Made by a program: the position numbers and the translations under genes
Shown: positions 35,701-50,700 of the stretch, one piece after another
Numbering within the stretch: position 1 is the stretch's first letter
Layout of the letters: the number at the start of each line of letters is the position of its first letter
NCBI RefSeq assembly: GCF_932526225.1
Contig: NC_064037.1
Coordinates: forward strand, 16,616,601-16,680,600
Direction of reading: 5' to 3'
Origin: Nematostella vectensis
Taxonomy: Eukaryota > Cnidaria > Anthozoa > Actiniaria > Edwardsiidae
Length of the DNA: 64,000 bases
The notes under the pieces: generated by a model
What the model was told of the DNA's origin: nothing
Seen by the model: the letters and a program-made list of their open reading frames with translations, nothing else
Database searches by the model: none

Positions 35701-38700
35701 ATCTAATTCACGGCAGAACGACCAGGAAGCCAAAAGAAAGCAGTTCATCATGTTTATGCTCAAATCCTCAAAGATATAAGCGCCATGAAATTTCTTCAAA
35801 TAAATTATATTTGCTTCTTATTAATGAAAGCTGCAAAGGATAAAAATGTAATGGTAAATATATTTTACCGATGTTTCTCCGTTTCGCCGCGTTGTTAGGG
35901 GTGGGGGCCCTGGCTTGTTACTGAGTCGTACTCGATCAAACACGTCCACTTCGCGGCGACTCCTGATTTAGGAGAGGACCATTAATGGGTTGTACTAAGA
36001 TGGAAAATAAGCGAAGAAGCAGGTGGGAGAGGATAAGGATAAGGAGGAGAAAAGGAGAGGAGAGAGAGAGAAAGTAAAGATGATGAGAGGAGAGGATGGA
36101 CCGAAAAGGGTGGGAGGGCGGAGGAGAGGTGAGAGTGGACAGAAAGGGAGGAGGAAATACGAAAAGGAGAGGGGATGCAGAGAAAATGTTGACGTAGAAG
36201 AGGAAAGTAAACAAGGGGGAGAAATGAAGAAACGGAATTGAGGATAAAAAAAGGGGAAGTAAAATTAGTGGAAGATGTTTAGGCAGAGGAGGACAAAAGG
36301 TCCAAATTTACCTTCTGCTATCTGTCTCTCGTCTCTGGCCGATTTGTTGATATTTAGTCTGAAGTAGAATCGAAATGTGTTATAGAAGATAATGATGATT
36401 ATTATCTCTTTCTGAATCTCACTTTTCCTCGCTTTTACATAGAAAGTTTTGCTTTCACTTCCCACCTTTTACATGCTCCATTTTTATGCACAAAAGAGTA
36501 TATATATTTTTACATCCGCACTATGCAAGCTCATCACGAAATTTTGTTTACAGTGATGGGGTGGCTTACTGTGGCATCCATTCTCCCAATTTGGGACTGG
36601 ATTTTATTTTCTTCATTTTTCAGTTGCTTCCGAAGGGCGGTAAGTTGGCTAAGAACATCGCTGTCGTTATCCAATCGAGAGGAAGGACCTGAAACAATAA
36701 AAATACCATAAGGAATCCTTCCCTATCCATTAATGTTTGTGAACAAACATTAACCTTGTTCTTGGTACACTGGTTTGCTAACAGGAACTGGCGACTCTGA
36801 AAAGGAAATGGAATGAATGAATCACATCGAGCTATAGTGACGTAAGATTTCGAAATCAAATAAGAATATTTAATTTCATTGAGCAGAAAATTTAATGCAA
36901 AACCTGGCTGGTGGGTTAATCATGGGAAAAGTGCGCAGCACGAAGAGATGTGCATGCTAATCCTAACTGTGCAGGGTAGATAGGTCAGGTTTTATTCAAT
37001 TGCCATTGCAAAAAAGAACTGAATTACGCAAAGGGTCTTCCCCTGGCCTTAGTGAGTAACCATAAGCATTACGAGATATACCCCCAGCGATTACAGAACT
37101 AAGAGGTTTATGCTCCCTAGAGGAGGTCACGAATGTAGTACATAGCTCGCGCCTGCGGGCGGCAAGGTTTTGAGCCCGTGTGTGTGCTACAGTCCGTACC
37201 GTGTCGACGCTGGTTTGCTAACGTAGGAATTGGCGGGGAGGCAATACGTGATGCATCGGTATAGTCTGCGGCCTGAAACCGGGAAAGAAAGGGATGATTA
37301 AGTAGAATTATTCCGTCTGTTGTTTATCAAGAAAGATATAGATAGATATTGCACTTATTGGCAATAATACATGCATTAGGTCTGCAGCTAACGAGTGGTT
37401 TTCTGGACACGAGGAAGCACCCTACTTATTACCTGAGAGAGAAATCACGCGACTTTTTGAAAATAAAGTTAAAAGTAAGACTGTGCATTACCTCTTGCTT
37501 GGCTCTAAGTGTTGGTATGGGGGGAGAACTGGACCTAGCAGCCATAGCACCAGCCTGAAACAAACATGATCAAACACGCTCGGATAACAGTCTCCCTAAT
37601 AAGTGACGTCATTGATTGAGATACAAACTCTCTGTGCATTTTGTATTCATGAGTGTGGGTTAGCGTGTATAAGAACCTCCCTGAAGATGGTACCACGGGG
37701 CAGCGTCCACATCTGTTCTTTCGCGGCCCCCGATACAAGTTAATAAAGTGCGGTGAGAGACGGGACCTCTGGCAACTTGGAAACCAAAGCCCGTGTCAAG
37801 GGTACCACGGCTCTCTAGAGTAACACATTCTACTGATTTTTACCCTGGTACAAGATCCTCAGACGCTACTTAATTACCAAACTTACTGCCTTTTTCGCTG
37901 CAATCTCAGCATCAAGTTTGCGTGCTAATTCAGCCTCTCGCTCTTCATCCAATTCCTTTCTCCGCCTGTCTTCCTGTTTCTTCTTGGCTTCTTGTGCAGC
38001 CTTCATCTCCTCGTTTCGTTTCCTGACTTCCTCCTCCTTTCTTCTGGCCTTCTCCTGCTCTTCTTCAAATTCTTTTTGCATTTTTATTCTCTGCTCTTCA
38101 AGGCGTTGTTCCTGGAGCAGTAAAACCGATGTTAAAGTTCGCAAAAATTCCCGTTTAAATTTGCTGACAGATCCTGTATTGTTATGTTACCGACAAAAAA
38201 GTTGAAAGTATCAACCGACTAGCTGACTTGGGGTTCATTGTAAAATACATTTCAAGTGAAAACCCCTAAAAGATAGCAGAATCGGAAAAGTCCTAAAACA
38301 CAATTAAGAGATAGCAGTTGGTAAGAATTTTATACCCTAAAAGATAGGTCGAGCAATTTGATGAGACTTGAGATGCTCTCGCAATCTTCAGCCATAATCC
38401 TTTGAATTGTATTCTGAGCTACAAGCGATATAGTATTTCTTTTTATATATTCATGATATTTATATAATATTATAATCTATCTGCGTGCCCCGTCATTACT
38501 CTCCACCGTTGAAAATCCAAAGGTCCTTATTTAAACATTTCTCCAGACTATAAATATGATATTTCCCCCAGGGCTATTTTATAACCTTGCACTACACTCG
38601 CCCAAATGAAGCGAGGCTGAAGGGTGAGTGTATGCAATGGACCAAGTCAGCCCCAGCATTCTAGAGGTGGGAGGAATGCAATCAAAGAGTTGCCGACAGG

Positions 38701-41700
38701 ATGGAAAAGAATGAAAAGGGGTCACATGTGTTTACCCTTTTTGTAGTATTTAAATAATTCTCAAGGAATTAATTGCAAACCGAGTTTGGATAGATTGGGG
38801 CAGGTACAAACCTCTAGTTCCTCCTCTCGTTTGATTTTCTCTTGCTCCTCCTTCTTCTTCCTCTCTTTTTCCTCCACCTAGTGGCACATAAAATATATAA
38901 AATCCACCTCAATAAACACTTAATCTAGCATTATTAGTCCCCTTCCAAAACCTGAAAGTAAGCCAGTATATCAAGCGCAAGGGCCTGAGAAAAAGAAGGG
39001 GAGACAGGGATATCTCAAGAGAGTCCGGCTAGGAAGTTGGTTCTCACTTGGACGTAAGCGCAAGCGGAACGCACACAGTTTTCCGATTCTCACTAGAACA
39101 TAAGAGCAAGCGGAAGCGCATGAGAATGCAACTGCATGCTTTTCTTGCGTTTGCGCTTATGTTTGACCGATTTACACTTGTGTTGCGATTCCATTTGCGT
39201 TTTCGATTGCGTTTACGTCCTAGTGAGAACCAACCACTAGCCTGCAGGTCAAGGGCAAGTGGCTGGGAGATGATATACAGTGTGCACCTTCAACACTTCA
39301 GTTGCAGTCAGCTGGTTTATCTATTACCTTTGCACTTGCTAAGAAGCTTACTAGGAAGTAAGAGTTCAAGGCTCCGAGTTCAAGATTATAGAAAGTGAAG
39401 AACTGAGTTTTCCCCAGCCATAAATCCTTCTACAAGTAGAAACACTTTTGCAGCTAGCACCCAAGGAAAAAACCTGTGGTCTGCTATCCAAAAAAAATCT
39501 ACAAAGTTTGTATAATAATCAGAGTTAACAAGATTAACCCCATACCTGTTGCTTTAGGTATAATTGATACTCAAGCTTCGCTTTCATCTTAATATCATCC
39601 TGTAAAAAATTTAATGAACAAAAAAGGTCATAAATAGTATTATTCAACATTCCACAAATCGCCATATGAAAATTTTCAGAACAGTGTCACAAATAACCTG
39701 ATTTTAAATCCACAAAAAGATTTAGAATATAACAAATAACATTTTTATTTAATAGTTTCTGAAACGCAAACTTAGCATGCACGTAGGCAGTCAGCATATG
39801 ACCGGCTTTTTTTAGCTTTGGTGGTTAATGAGAATGCACAAGCCCCTGGAACCCATCCCTGGCTACACACCCCATGTCAGGCAAGAACATAAAGATTCTC
39901 AATCTACCTGCGGGTGTTTGGTCTACACACCCCATGTCAGGCAAGGAACATAAAGATTCTCAATCTACCTGCGGGTGTTTTGTCTACACACCCCATGTCA
40001 GACAAAAACATAAAGATTCTCAATCTACCTGCGGGTGTTTGGTCTACACACCCCATGTCAGACAAAAACATAAAGATTCTCAATCTACCTGCGGTTGTTT
40101 AGTCTACACACCCCATGTCAGACAAGAACATAAAGATTCTCAATCTACCTGCGGTTGTTTAGTCAACACATCCCATGTCAGACAAGAACATAAAGATTCT
40201 CAATCTACCTGCGGTTGTTTAGTTTACGCATCCCATGTCAGACAAGAACATAAAGATTCTCAATCTACCTGCGGTTGTTTAGTCAACACATCCCATGTCA
40301 GACAAGAACATAAAGATTCTCAATCTACCTGCGGTTGTTTAGTTTACACATCCCATGTCAGACAAGAACATAAAGATTCTCAATCTACCTGCGGTTGTTT
40401 AGTCAACACATCCCATGTCAGACAAGAACATAAAGATTCTCAATCTACCTGCGGTTGTTTAGTTTACACATCCCATGTCAGGCAAGAACATAAAGATTCT
40501 CAATCTACCTGCGGTTGTTTAGTTTACACATCCCATGTCAGGCAAGAACATAAAGATTCTCAATCTACCTGCAATGTTTGGTCTACACACCCCATGTCAG
40601 ACAAGCAACATAAAGATTCTCAATCTACCTGCGGGTGTTTGGTCTAAACACCCCATGTCAGGCAAGAACATAAAGATTCTCAATCTACCTGCGGTTGTTT
40701 AGTCAACACATTCCATGTCAGACAAGCAACATAAAGATTCTCAATCTACCTGCGGGTGTTTAGTTTACACACCCAATATCAGGCAAGGAACATAAAGATT
40801 CTCAATCTACCTGCAATGTTTGGTCTACACACCCCATGTCAGACAAGCAACATAAAGATTCTCAATATCATACCTGCGGCTGTTTGGTCTTCAAGGGGTC
40901 AGATCGGCCAAATGATGAAGTCCTTCCCATATCACCTCCAGACTGGTCTATTTTCAAGTTTAATATCACAGGTCAACATTCATGGCAAAAGGAATTCAGC
41001 AAAACCGTGTCTGTTACTATAGATGCGCTAGGCAGTATTTATTTGAAGAAAAGACAAACATCCTTTTGACCCAAGACATGCCCTGTACATCAACATGTAT
41101 ATACAATTGAAATTTGTTCATTAAAAATATGATTGACACATTCTGGCTTGTTTCTTTTGTGTGTACCCCAAATTTGCTGAGGGGGTGTGCAGTCAAAGGT
41201 TTTATATGTAAAAAGGATAGTATCTAAAGATCCTTTCAATTAGAAATGGGGGGAGGGCGCAGATAAGGTTTTTTTTATAGAAGAAGGATAGTATTTGATG
41301 ATCCTTCAATAAGAAATGACATCTTTGATGGCCTGTGAACGTGTGGTATTATTTCCACCTCTAATGAAATAAAGCCTCTGTGTGCGCTAGGATCTTGAGG
41401 GCACAAGCCACTGTGGCTAATTTTAAGCCAAAGGAAATTAGCCACACTGACGGGGAATTAGCCCCAACCTGAAGCTATATCGAACAATTTAATCAAAATA
41501 CCTTAGTGGTCTCATCAATTTCGTGACATTTTAGCCCCGCGAAATCCTATCCCTACGAACTTTAACATTGCAAAAGTCAATACATTTTCATTTGTTTCTC
41601 TTGTTTTTATTATTTAAATGACGACCAAGACAAATACGATTAAGAACTTATGATTCTCAACTTTTGTCTCACAGCTTCGGTGTATGTAAATGTGTTAGAA

Positions 41701-44700
41701 AATAGCATCAAGCACAATATGATTTCTACAGTTTTGTTTTGTTGTAATGTTTAATCAAATTCTTGGAGAAACACGTTTTTAACATTTTTTGAAAATGATT
41801 TTGCACCCAAATCGAAAAATCTCCCGAAATATGCTGATCTTTTTTTGCAAGATGATAACCAATAGTAACTGGAGATTGTCAAGAATGATCCTCTTTGTGA
41901 AAATATTATGCTACCCGAAACTAGGAAACAGCCGAAACAAGAGAGAGTTCATTCTTTGGCCTGTGTTTTTCCGATTTGCGATTTTCATCAGTAAGTTATC
42001 TTGACGTATTAGAAATACGATTTCGAGGTGAAAGATCGTGATTCAAAATTCGCGAGTATAGGAAACGGGCATGCGCCACCGTGGCGAACGTAGTTAGCAA
42101 TAGAATTTGCCACGGCGAGTGCTAGCGGAAGCGCGGAATACACCCTTTCAATCCTTCCCATACCTGGATATGCTGGCTCAGGGGAGATCTTGTTCACTTC
42201 AGGCGGCAGCTCAAACCGGATGTCCTTGGCTGGTGGAGGATCCCTGGGACTGACTATCTTACCCTCTTGGTTATACTGGTGCATCTTCTTCAAGTCAGCT
42301 GAACAATAGGGAAAAACATGAACATGGCAGGGGGTGGGTGGTGGTCTGGCAGATATACAAATTTCGTACCCTAAAAATATCATGGATAGAAACTCACAAC
42401 CTCTTAATGAATAACATACCCAAAAATATCTTTAAAAAGATTTCAATTAGGTACAGTATCACCATGACCCCACTACACATAAGGTGAGCTGAGTATAAAT
42501 GTTTCTCATAAACCATCATTCTACTTTATGAAAGAAAAATACTGGGAAAAACTCAAACCCATAAAAATATGTAGGAACTCCCTCCCAGATCATGCTTATA
42601 TCAAAGTACTCTCGTAATGTGCAACAACCAATACCACAGGTTCTGTTTAAGTGGAAACAAGATTTATTAGTTTGCGCTGGAGAGAAGAAAAAGGGACCAC
42701 AACTAGGCAGTTTAAAATAGTTGTAACCGCACCTTCTTTCCCAGCCTTGCCACACCCCTGTTAACCCTCACATGTCATGTATGGGCAACCAAGAAACTTA
42801 CTGACGAGATGTCCTGTCTGGTCTCTGAGTGGGGCCCCTCCTCCGCCCTTGCCCCATGGGTTGTACGCCTCAATCTCTGCCTCCATCTTCCTCTCATACC
42901 TTAGACAAAGAGTGTAAATTCAGTGCAAAGAGAAATTTAACAAGATATTTCCAACATTTCTTTACTTACCTCTCTTTCTCAATTTTTTCTTTTTCCTTCT
43001 TTTGGGCATGTTCTTTCATCTACAAGACACACATACTGCTAAGATCTTTATCATTATCGAGTGAGGCCTAAAGGTCATATGTATAATAACATAACATAAC
43101 ATAACATAACATAACATAACATAACATAACATAACATAACATAACATAACATAACATAACATAACATAACATAACATAACATAACATTCCTTGTTTTTAA
43201 AAATATTAAGGGCAACGTGCCCCTAGTGCCCCACCTCCTACTATGGCCCTGGAATGTTTATGTATTTTTGCCTGTATTGAGGCCTGCTGCATCTTTGATG
43301 CTGTAAAGTTGTATAAAAAATCCTTATGAGGCTGACAATTTGGAGCCCTGTTGGGTAAGATACCATCTACTGGTGGTAAGAACTCCTTTTCGCAAAAGGA
43401 CTCACATAGCCATGATTTTAAACAAGCATAGTTGAGCCCTGCATACCTGTCTTTCAAGCTCATCCCGCAGGGCTTGCTGGGTAGCCCTCTTCTTCTGTGA
43501 ATCAGATGAGTCATCTCTACCAATGTTACTAAACCCTCCAGGCGGTTGGTGATGGGGGTCACCCTCATACGCACTCTGGTAAGCTGAGGACATTGTTATG
43601 CAAATGTTAATAATGCAATGTTAATAAAGCACCGAAATACAACAAACAAGTACTGTTTAGCACATACATAAAAGTAGCACAGACATTTCCTGGTTTATAA
43701 AGAATGGCACATACCAGTGCACTGAATTTCGTCATTCAAAATCTGTTATTACTTTATCGCTACCATGCTTTGGTAAAGACAATTGGAATACTTTGTGAAG
43801 TCAAATGGATTTCACTGTGATTGAAAGTAAGGATACACATAACAGACTAAATTGCATCATCATCAGACATTACAGTCTATTTCTGATAGCATCCTTACCT
43901 TGTGTCTCAGGAGGTGACGGATCAGAGGGTGGAGCTCTGCCACGAGGAGTCAGTTCTAAATGCAACACATTGGAAAATGTATGTTTTTTCGTAAACATTG
44001 TACTAGTGTCAAAACATAAGAATATTTTATATTGCACCAAGTTCTGTCTAAATATGGATGGAAATTTAAAAAAAAAAATGGGTATGGGAATGGGTACATT
44101 GGGTCACCTTTATACATTTTCTATAGGACTTTTGGATTTTTTATTACAAGATCCCTAAGGTAAAAAAAAAAAAAATACAAAACAAATAGGAAAAAAACTG
44201 CAGCTGACAAAATATTTTTTTCTGAATGGAAATAAAATGTAATTGCTAGAATAAGTGTTAGGGTGCTTATTTAATTTCTCATGTCCTTATCCAAGGGAGG
44301 CACTTCATGTCAAAATATGTTTCATTTCTAGAAAAAAAATGTGCTTTTTGTTACCTCCATCCTTATATAAAGTCCATCTTTACAATGAAGAGCCATTATG
44401 TTATTATCATTATTATGGCTATTGTTATTGTTATTGTTATTGTTATAGTGCATGATGTTATAGTGCATGATGTTTAGGTTATTCCAGCAATCAGTCTACA
44501 TAACAGGACACTTTAAAGAAGGTCTATCCAGGACTATGATTCAAAACAAAACAAAAACAAAAACAAAAATGTGTACCAGGTATACAGCTGGTATATGGGG
44601 ATCATGTTACAGTGAAGCTCTACCCAACCCCACCCATTACCCCCCCCCCCCCCCCCATTGACTTATTGTCACCATAATTACCCAAAGTGCCTTGATACAA

Positions 44701-47700
44701 TTGTGGCTTCAACTAATAAAAATTGCTTTGCTTCACTAACCTTGCTGTATGCCTCTGTCATATCTGTTCCCAAAAGCGGATGCAAACCCCACCCCTAGTG
44801 GCGGAACGGTGACTGAAGATGGCTGGGGTGCCGCCCTCTCCTGTCCACCATAGTAGAAGTAGGGGTCGTCATAGGGGTTTGGTTGAACGGCAGGGTGTGG
44901 TGGAGGGTGGCTGCTTGGGATGTAGGTACTGGGAGGGGGGCTGTAGAGTGGCTGACGGCCAGGCGGGGGCTTTTGATTTGGTTCTTGTGGTCTTGAAGAC
45001 TGTGGATTTAATATTCCCCATCAAGAAATCAGTACCTGCTAGTACACTGAAAATTATAAATAACCTAACTTGTATACTTTTACTGGCATGACAATTCTGA
45101 TACTTTATTACATTCTCAGTCAGGGAAATTAGGATAGCCTTTCCTTTAAAAAAAAAAACATAAAATAAAGAAAGTGATAGAAAAATTCATGACTGTTTGA
45201 AGTTTAAGTCTTAAGGATCGAGATACAATTTTTGGTCTTTTTGTTGCTGGCTTCCTCTCTGGGTGTGGTTATTTAAAGTATAGTGTGAGAACAATAGGTA
45301 ATGGGTCGGGACCATGTGCGGGCAGACGAAGGAGCAATAAGCAATTAGAGTAGGGCATGCTAAAAAAAGTGAACAAGTGACAAACAGTCACCTGGCTTGT
45401 AAATGGACTGGACTCCATTCCAATGCCCAGTCTTTCCATTCTTTCTCTGTTGATAAAAAATATAAGGTCAGTCCACTAATACCCGGTAGAACCTCCAACT
45501 AACACAAACTCTGACAAGAGACAAAAATCTGTTGGGACACAGTCCTCATCAGAGCCCTTAGCTAACATAAACTCTTTCAAAATGCAAAAATCTGTAGAAT
45601 AGCAAGGTCAGTCTTGTTATACCCAGGCTAACTCAAACTCTGACAAGAGACAAAACTCTGTTGAGCATGGAGTTTGAGTTAACAGGCTAAGGGAAGATAA
45701 AAAAATATAACAAATAATATGATAGTCTTAAATAATTATGATCCCATTCAAGTCCAAGGTCTAGGTTAAAGGTCATAGAAAGTCATGTGATCAATAAGCG
45801 CAAGTCGCCTATTTGAGTCCCAGCTAAAAAAAGCCATGTTCTACTGTATATAATGGATGAAAAAAACATAATATAAACTGAGATCGTACTGTTTCCTCTT
45901 GTCTTCTTGTTCCTGTCGCTGTTTTTCTAACTCCTTTCTGTATCTCTCCTTTTCTTGGAGCTTGAGTGCCTTTGGCTCCTCACGACCTACACAGTACAAA
46001 TCAAATAAGAAAATACAGACACCTAAAGAGCTAGGAGGACGTTCCAAGGCCTAAAAAGCACACAGTACAATTCAAATAAGCAAAAGAAAAAGTACAACAA
46101 CCAAGCATTATCTGCCACAAAAATTATTGTTATCAGCTACAAATTTGCAACTACTCTGAACCCTTTAAAAAGGGAAACAGTGTTTGGCCAAAAAAAGGAT
46201 CATAAATGTTAACAAAACTACAGCTGAAATTACCTCCTATGATTCCAGTTCCTTCAGGAAGAGGGGCAGAGGCAGAGCGTAGCTCACTGTCTGTTTTAGT
46301 TCTTCTCATGTCAGTCTCTACTTCAGGTGCTGCTGTTCGTCTAATGGAAGATACAGTATTTAAACTTGTCAGGAAAACATTTAATTTTGGCAAGTTTTGT
46401 AAGCATTTTTTTTTCAGAGAGGAACTGCCATCCTCTATCATTCAACACAAATTGGGAGAATGGAATTGTGCCCTAAGATGAAATTGTAGATGTTCAGAAG
46501 AAAAATTAAATTCTTTAAGATTAAAATTAAGATTTTTGAAATAATTTAGTTTACATTCTAATTTTAAAGCCAGAGATTCAGAGGGTGTGGTCTTTTATGA
46601 ACATCATGTAAAGATTAAAGTTGCAGTTCTATTTCCCTATTCAAAATATTTTTTCTAATGAAATTTTTGGATTTCTAGGAACACAACCTAAGTTGCTAAC
46701 AATTAAACTAAGGTTTCTAAGAACTTCACGAAGTACTCACCTTTCCTCGTGGGCGCTGCTTATTCTTTGAGAGACCCTTGACTTCTGACGGCGTCTTCTA
46801 GACTGCAAAGGTATTAAAACAAGTACAAATACATGAGCTAATGAATGACGCCAAACAATGATGAGAAAGAAATCTCACCTGTTCTCGCAGATCTTCAAAA
46901 TCCTCATCATACTCATCGTCAAGATCTTGTAGCCGCCGTCGTCTCAGCCATTGACTGAAAACAATGAATACGAGATTGTGTTAATTATGGAATTAATTTG
47001 TGTGCCCCATGTTGTCTTTTGTCTTCTCTACACATTTTTCTGTTGCTAAGGTAATATGCAAATATTGCATGCTGATCATAGTATTGGTACATAACAGCAC
47101 TATTGAATGGAAATGTCTTTGTTGTTTATTGTAAGTAAGGGATGAGTAAGTTGCTTAACATCTCACACAGCTAAATTATTATTTGTTGCAATGATTTTCC
47201 AGCATTTGCTTGACAGGGAAATAAGATTGGGCAAGCAGAGCTTCCTTCTATCTCTCTTTTTTATACTCAGTACTAGAGAGGCATCTGCTAGCATAAAATT
47301 CTTGGAAGGGATGACCCATCTAGCAACTTTGTATGAAAAATTAGTTTATCATTGGTCATTACCTGTCATCCATGTCATCATCGTCAGTGAAACGCACACG
47401 CCTGGAACGCCTTGACCGCGGACCATAAGGATCCTGGTAATTATCAGTATTACCAAGACTATCCATAATAGGGTTTCATATATCAAATACGACTAACTGT
47501 TTGTGATTGCAGATAAGCAAGCAGCAATATTCTCATAAATTTGTAGGACAAAATAATCAGATTGAGATTTGAATTCCATCTCAATTTGTGAAGCAAAAAC
47601 ATAAACTTTTGGCTAGAACCATTATGACAGCTGCATATCTTTTTAGCGGCCGTTGGACTTGATGTAAATTTAGAGAAAGACTGATCAATAAGTACCTCGT

Positions 47701-50700
47701 CATCTAGGTCATCATCATCATAACGCTGACGACTGAGAAATCCATCACTTTTAGAGTTGAACTTGTAATTTTTGCTAGACAGCCTCATGTGTCTGTAAAA
47801 ACACAGGTACTAAAAGTTACTTAAAAGATTGATAAGATTGCTACAATCCTTGGTTTTTAAGGCAGGTTGCATGTACTGCCTTGATTGCTACTTGGAATGT
47901 TTCTACCAAGACTGAGCAAACAAGTCAGACTCATGCTGCTCTGAATAGTTAACACTTATAAAGCAAAAAAGATACTGTTTAAAGTGTCATCCACCAATAA
48001 TTTCTAAATCCACACTGATTTTTCAAGCCTTGTAAGAAAGCGTTTCAAATACTTGTTGCCTAACTGTACTGACCTTAAATCATCATCAAAATCTTGCTCT
48101 TCAAATCTACTCCTTAATAGAAAAGAGGAAATGATTAGACTGTGCGGGGGTCAACACTGCAAAAGGCTGCAAAAGGCAGGATAGACATTTTACAAGCTGA
48201 GAATTGTACAACAATCCTTGCAGCCAACCATTTTTGCAAAAGCTCTTCTTATCATTACCATTTCAATTGACTCTCAAACTCTATCCCTTGCAATTACCTG
48301 CTCCAGTAGGAGACCAAAACCACTTTTAGGAGTTACTGTACCAACTGGCCTTTTCGTTTGGATTTACTTAAGCTCTGTCGTAAAGCAACAACTTGTAAAT
48401 GTCAGACTATGTTTATACCTGTAACGTCTTTCCTCTGCCCTTTTACGGCGTAGCAAATCCTCATAGCTATCAGTCTTATTTGGGGCTCTTCGTCTTGGGG
48501 CTAGTGAAAAAGTTTGTTTTTCACTTAGATTAGCAACATAGAGAAAAGACAATAATATACAATAAAGAAAAGAACAGTTGAGAGAAAAATAACTAAAATA
48601 ATAATTTTACCTCTTATTTCAAAAGACTCCTCCTATAAGAAAAAAAATTTATAAAAATTTTAAAGGTTAATAGTTGATAATAAAAACAATGAGCACATTT
48701 TCACAATAGATTGTAAAAAAAGAAGAGATCACAAGCATGGAAAAGGTAACACATGAAGTAAATAATAAAGTCACTGGGGGTGATGTTGCATGTGCAACAC
48801 TAACAAACAGATTTCTTAAAATAAAAGTAATCAGTTAGTCATATTTGTCAAATTCTAAGAAAAAACAGGCATCAGATATCCAACAATTCTGTCTGTGACA
48901 ATGATGTTTTGTACTCCTTATCAAGTTATGAGATCCCCCTAGACAATTTGAAATTTTGGTGATTATCAGCCCTTATAACATCATTCAAAAATCCTCTGTA
49001 GAAATATTACGCTACAAAAAGAAGCTATTTAATGCCTTATCTTCATTCAAAATTTTCTCTATTTTGACCAGCGAGTCAATCTTCTGTTTACAGCTTTTGC
49101 ATATTCTTCTGGAATACACTGATCTAAGTTTACCAAAAAGTTTGATGACATTTCCTTTGAGTCCAAGAAACGCACCTGCCCAGATGCCTTGAAATTTATC
49201 CCACAAACAAGAAAAAAAACTCTGCTGCACGCTGCCTTTGCTGTTCACTCTTTTTTTTAAGTGATGTTTTAGGTGATAAATGAACAGTTGTTTTCTTTTT
49301 ACAAAGAGGATAACTAACCAGAGTTTGATTCATAATTTGCAACAAAACCCACGCAAAGCATATTGACAGCTTATGCGTGATGGTACAGGTTTTGCCACAC
49401 TTTAAAATTGAAGGGTGCGACAGGTTTCACGCCGTCGCTCATGCAGGGAAAACAGTTTCGGCCCAGCACAGAGGTCTCTTTTCCTTGCGAATGCCAGCCC
49501 ATTGAAATACAGAGAAAAGAGGCCTCTGCTAGCAGGGAAGGCTATTGGTTTCTTGCACACCAGACTGATTTTCCCTAACACTTGTACCTTTGTGGACAAA
49601 ACACCTCCAAGAATATGCCCTGATCATTCTTTTATTTACCTAAATCAGTTTATCATGCCCTCATGCTACAGTATTTACAGGGCCATAGCAGGGGCTGGGT
49701 CACTGGGGGCATGTGCCCCAACCCCCAACATTTTCAAACATCATAAGTAAATGACTAGAAGGGGCTTGGCTGTGCCCTCCTCCCCCAATATTTTTTTAAT
49801 GTTTGGTATTGTGCCACCCAATCTTACATGGCCTGCTACGGCCCTGATCTATGGATGCCACGAAAAAAAAGCTATAATGACACTGCAAAAAATTGCTTCA
49901 AATGTGAAAATTTGCATTTAATATTTTGTTTCTTTCTAAGTACTTAGGAATTTTCTACCTTATTTGATGATTTGAAATGAGCTGGCTTGAGACATTTTTT
50001 CATGATCTTGTAACTGTTTTTCACTTCATGTTGACAATTATTAGAAGATTCCTAAATTCTTACCATATCATCAAAATTCTCTTTGCCTCTTCTTCGGCTG
50101 CTGCGAGGAGGGAGAGGAGAAAAGTAATCTCTTTCATAGGACTGACGCTCCACTGGTTTCTGAATTGACTTGAGAGGAGTATCCTGCAGGAAAAAGTATA
50201 ATCTTCATTTTTTCATGATCTTGTAACTGTTTTTCACTTCATGTTGACAATTATTAGAAGATTCCTAAATTCTTACCATATCATCAAAATTCTCTTTGCC
50301 TCTTCTTCGGCTGCTGCGAGGAGGGAGAGGAGAAAAGTAATCTCTTTCATAGGACTGACGCTCCACTGGTTTCTGAATTGACTTGAGAGGAGTATCCTGC
50401 AGGAAAAAGTATAATCTTCATGTGTTCTACTCAAATACCATAATTGCTTGAATAAACGCATCCCACAAATAAGCGCCTCACCTAAGAGGAAAAATATAAA
50501 AAGCACCTCCCACAAATAAGTGACTTGCGTAACCATGTTGCTCTTCACAGACTTTCAATGATGACTCCATTAGAACGGAAGCAACAATAATGGGCAATCT
50601 GCCAACAACATTATACTATTGCAAGCTTGCTTTGTTTTGATTTTGGGAGGAGTCTTCCTCCTCATACATTGTTAAAACTTTTTAACTAGAAAATAAAAAC

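Noticed and set aside
37130-37200. Possible tRNA or tRNA-derived SINE (GGTTTTGAGCCC)
   Set aside because: No B-box consensus GGTTCGAATCC, no cloverleaf could be folded, and it overlaps the exon 29 donor region.
39874-40647. 257-codon plus-strand open frame
   Set aside because: It is the translation of the 60-bp array antisense to CSPP1; the unit is a multiple of three.
49678-50168. CRISPR-like interpretation of the regular arrays in this window
   Set aside because: The arrays have no unique spacers and sit in introns of animal genes.
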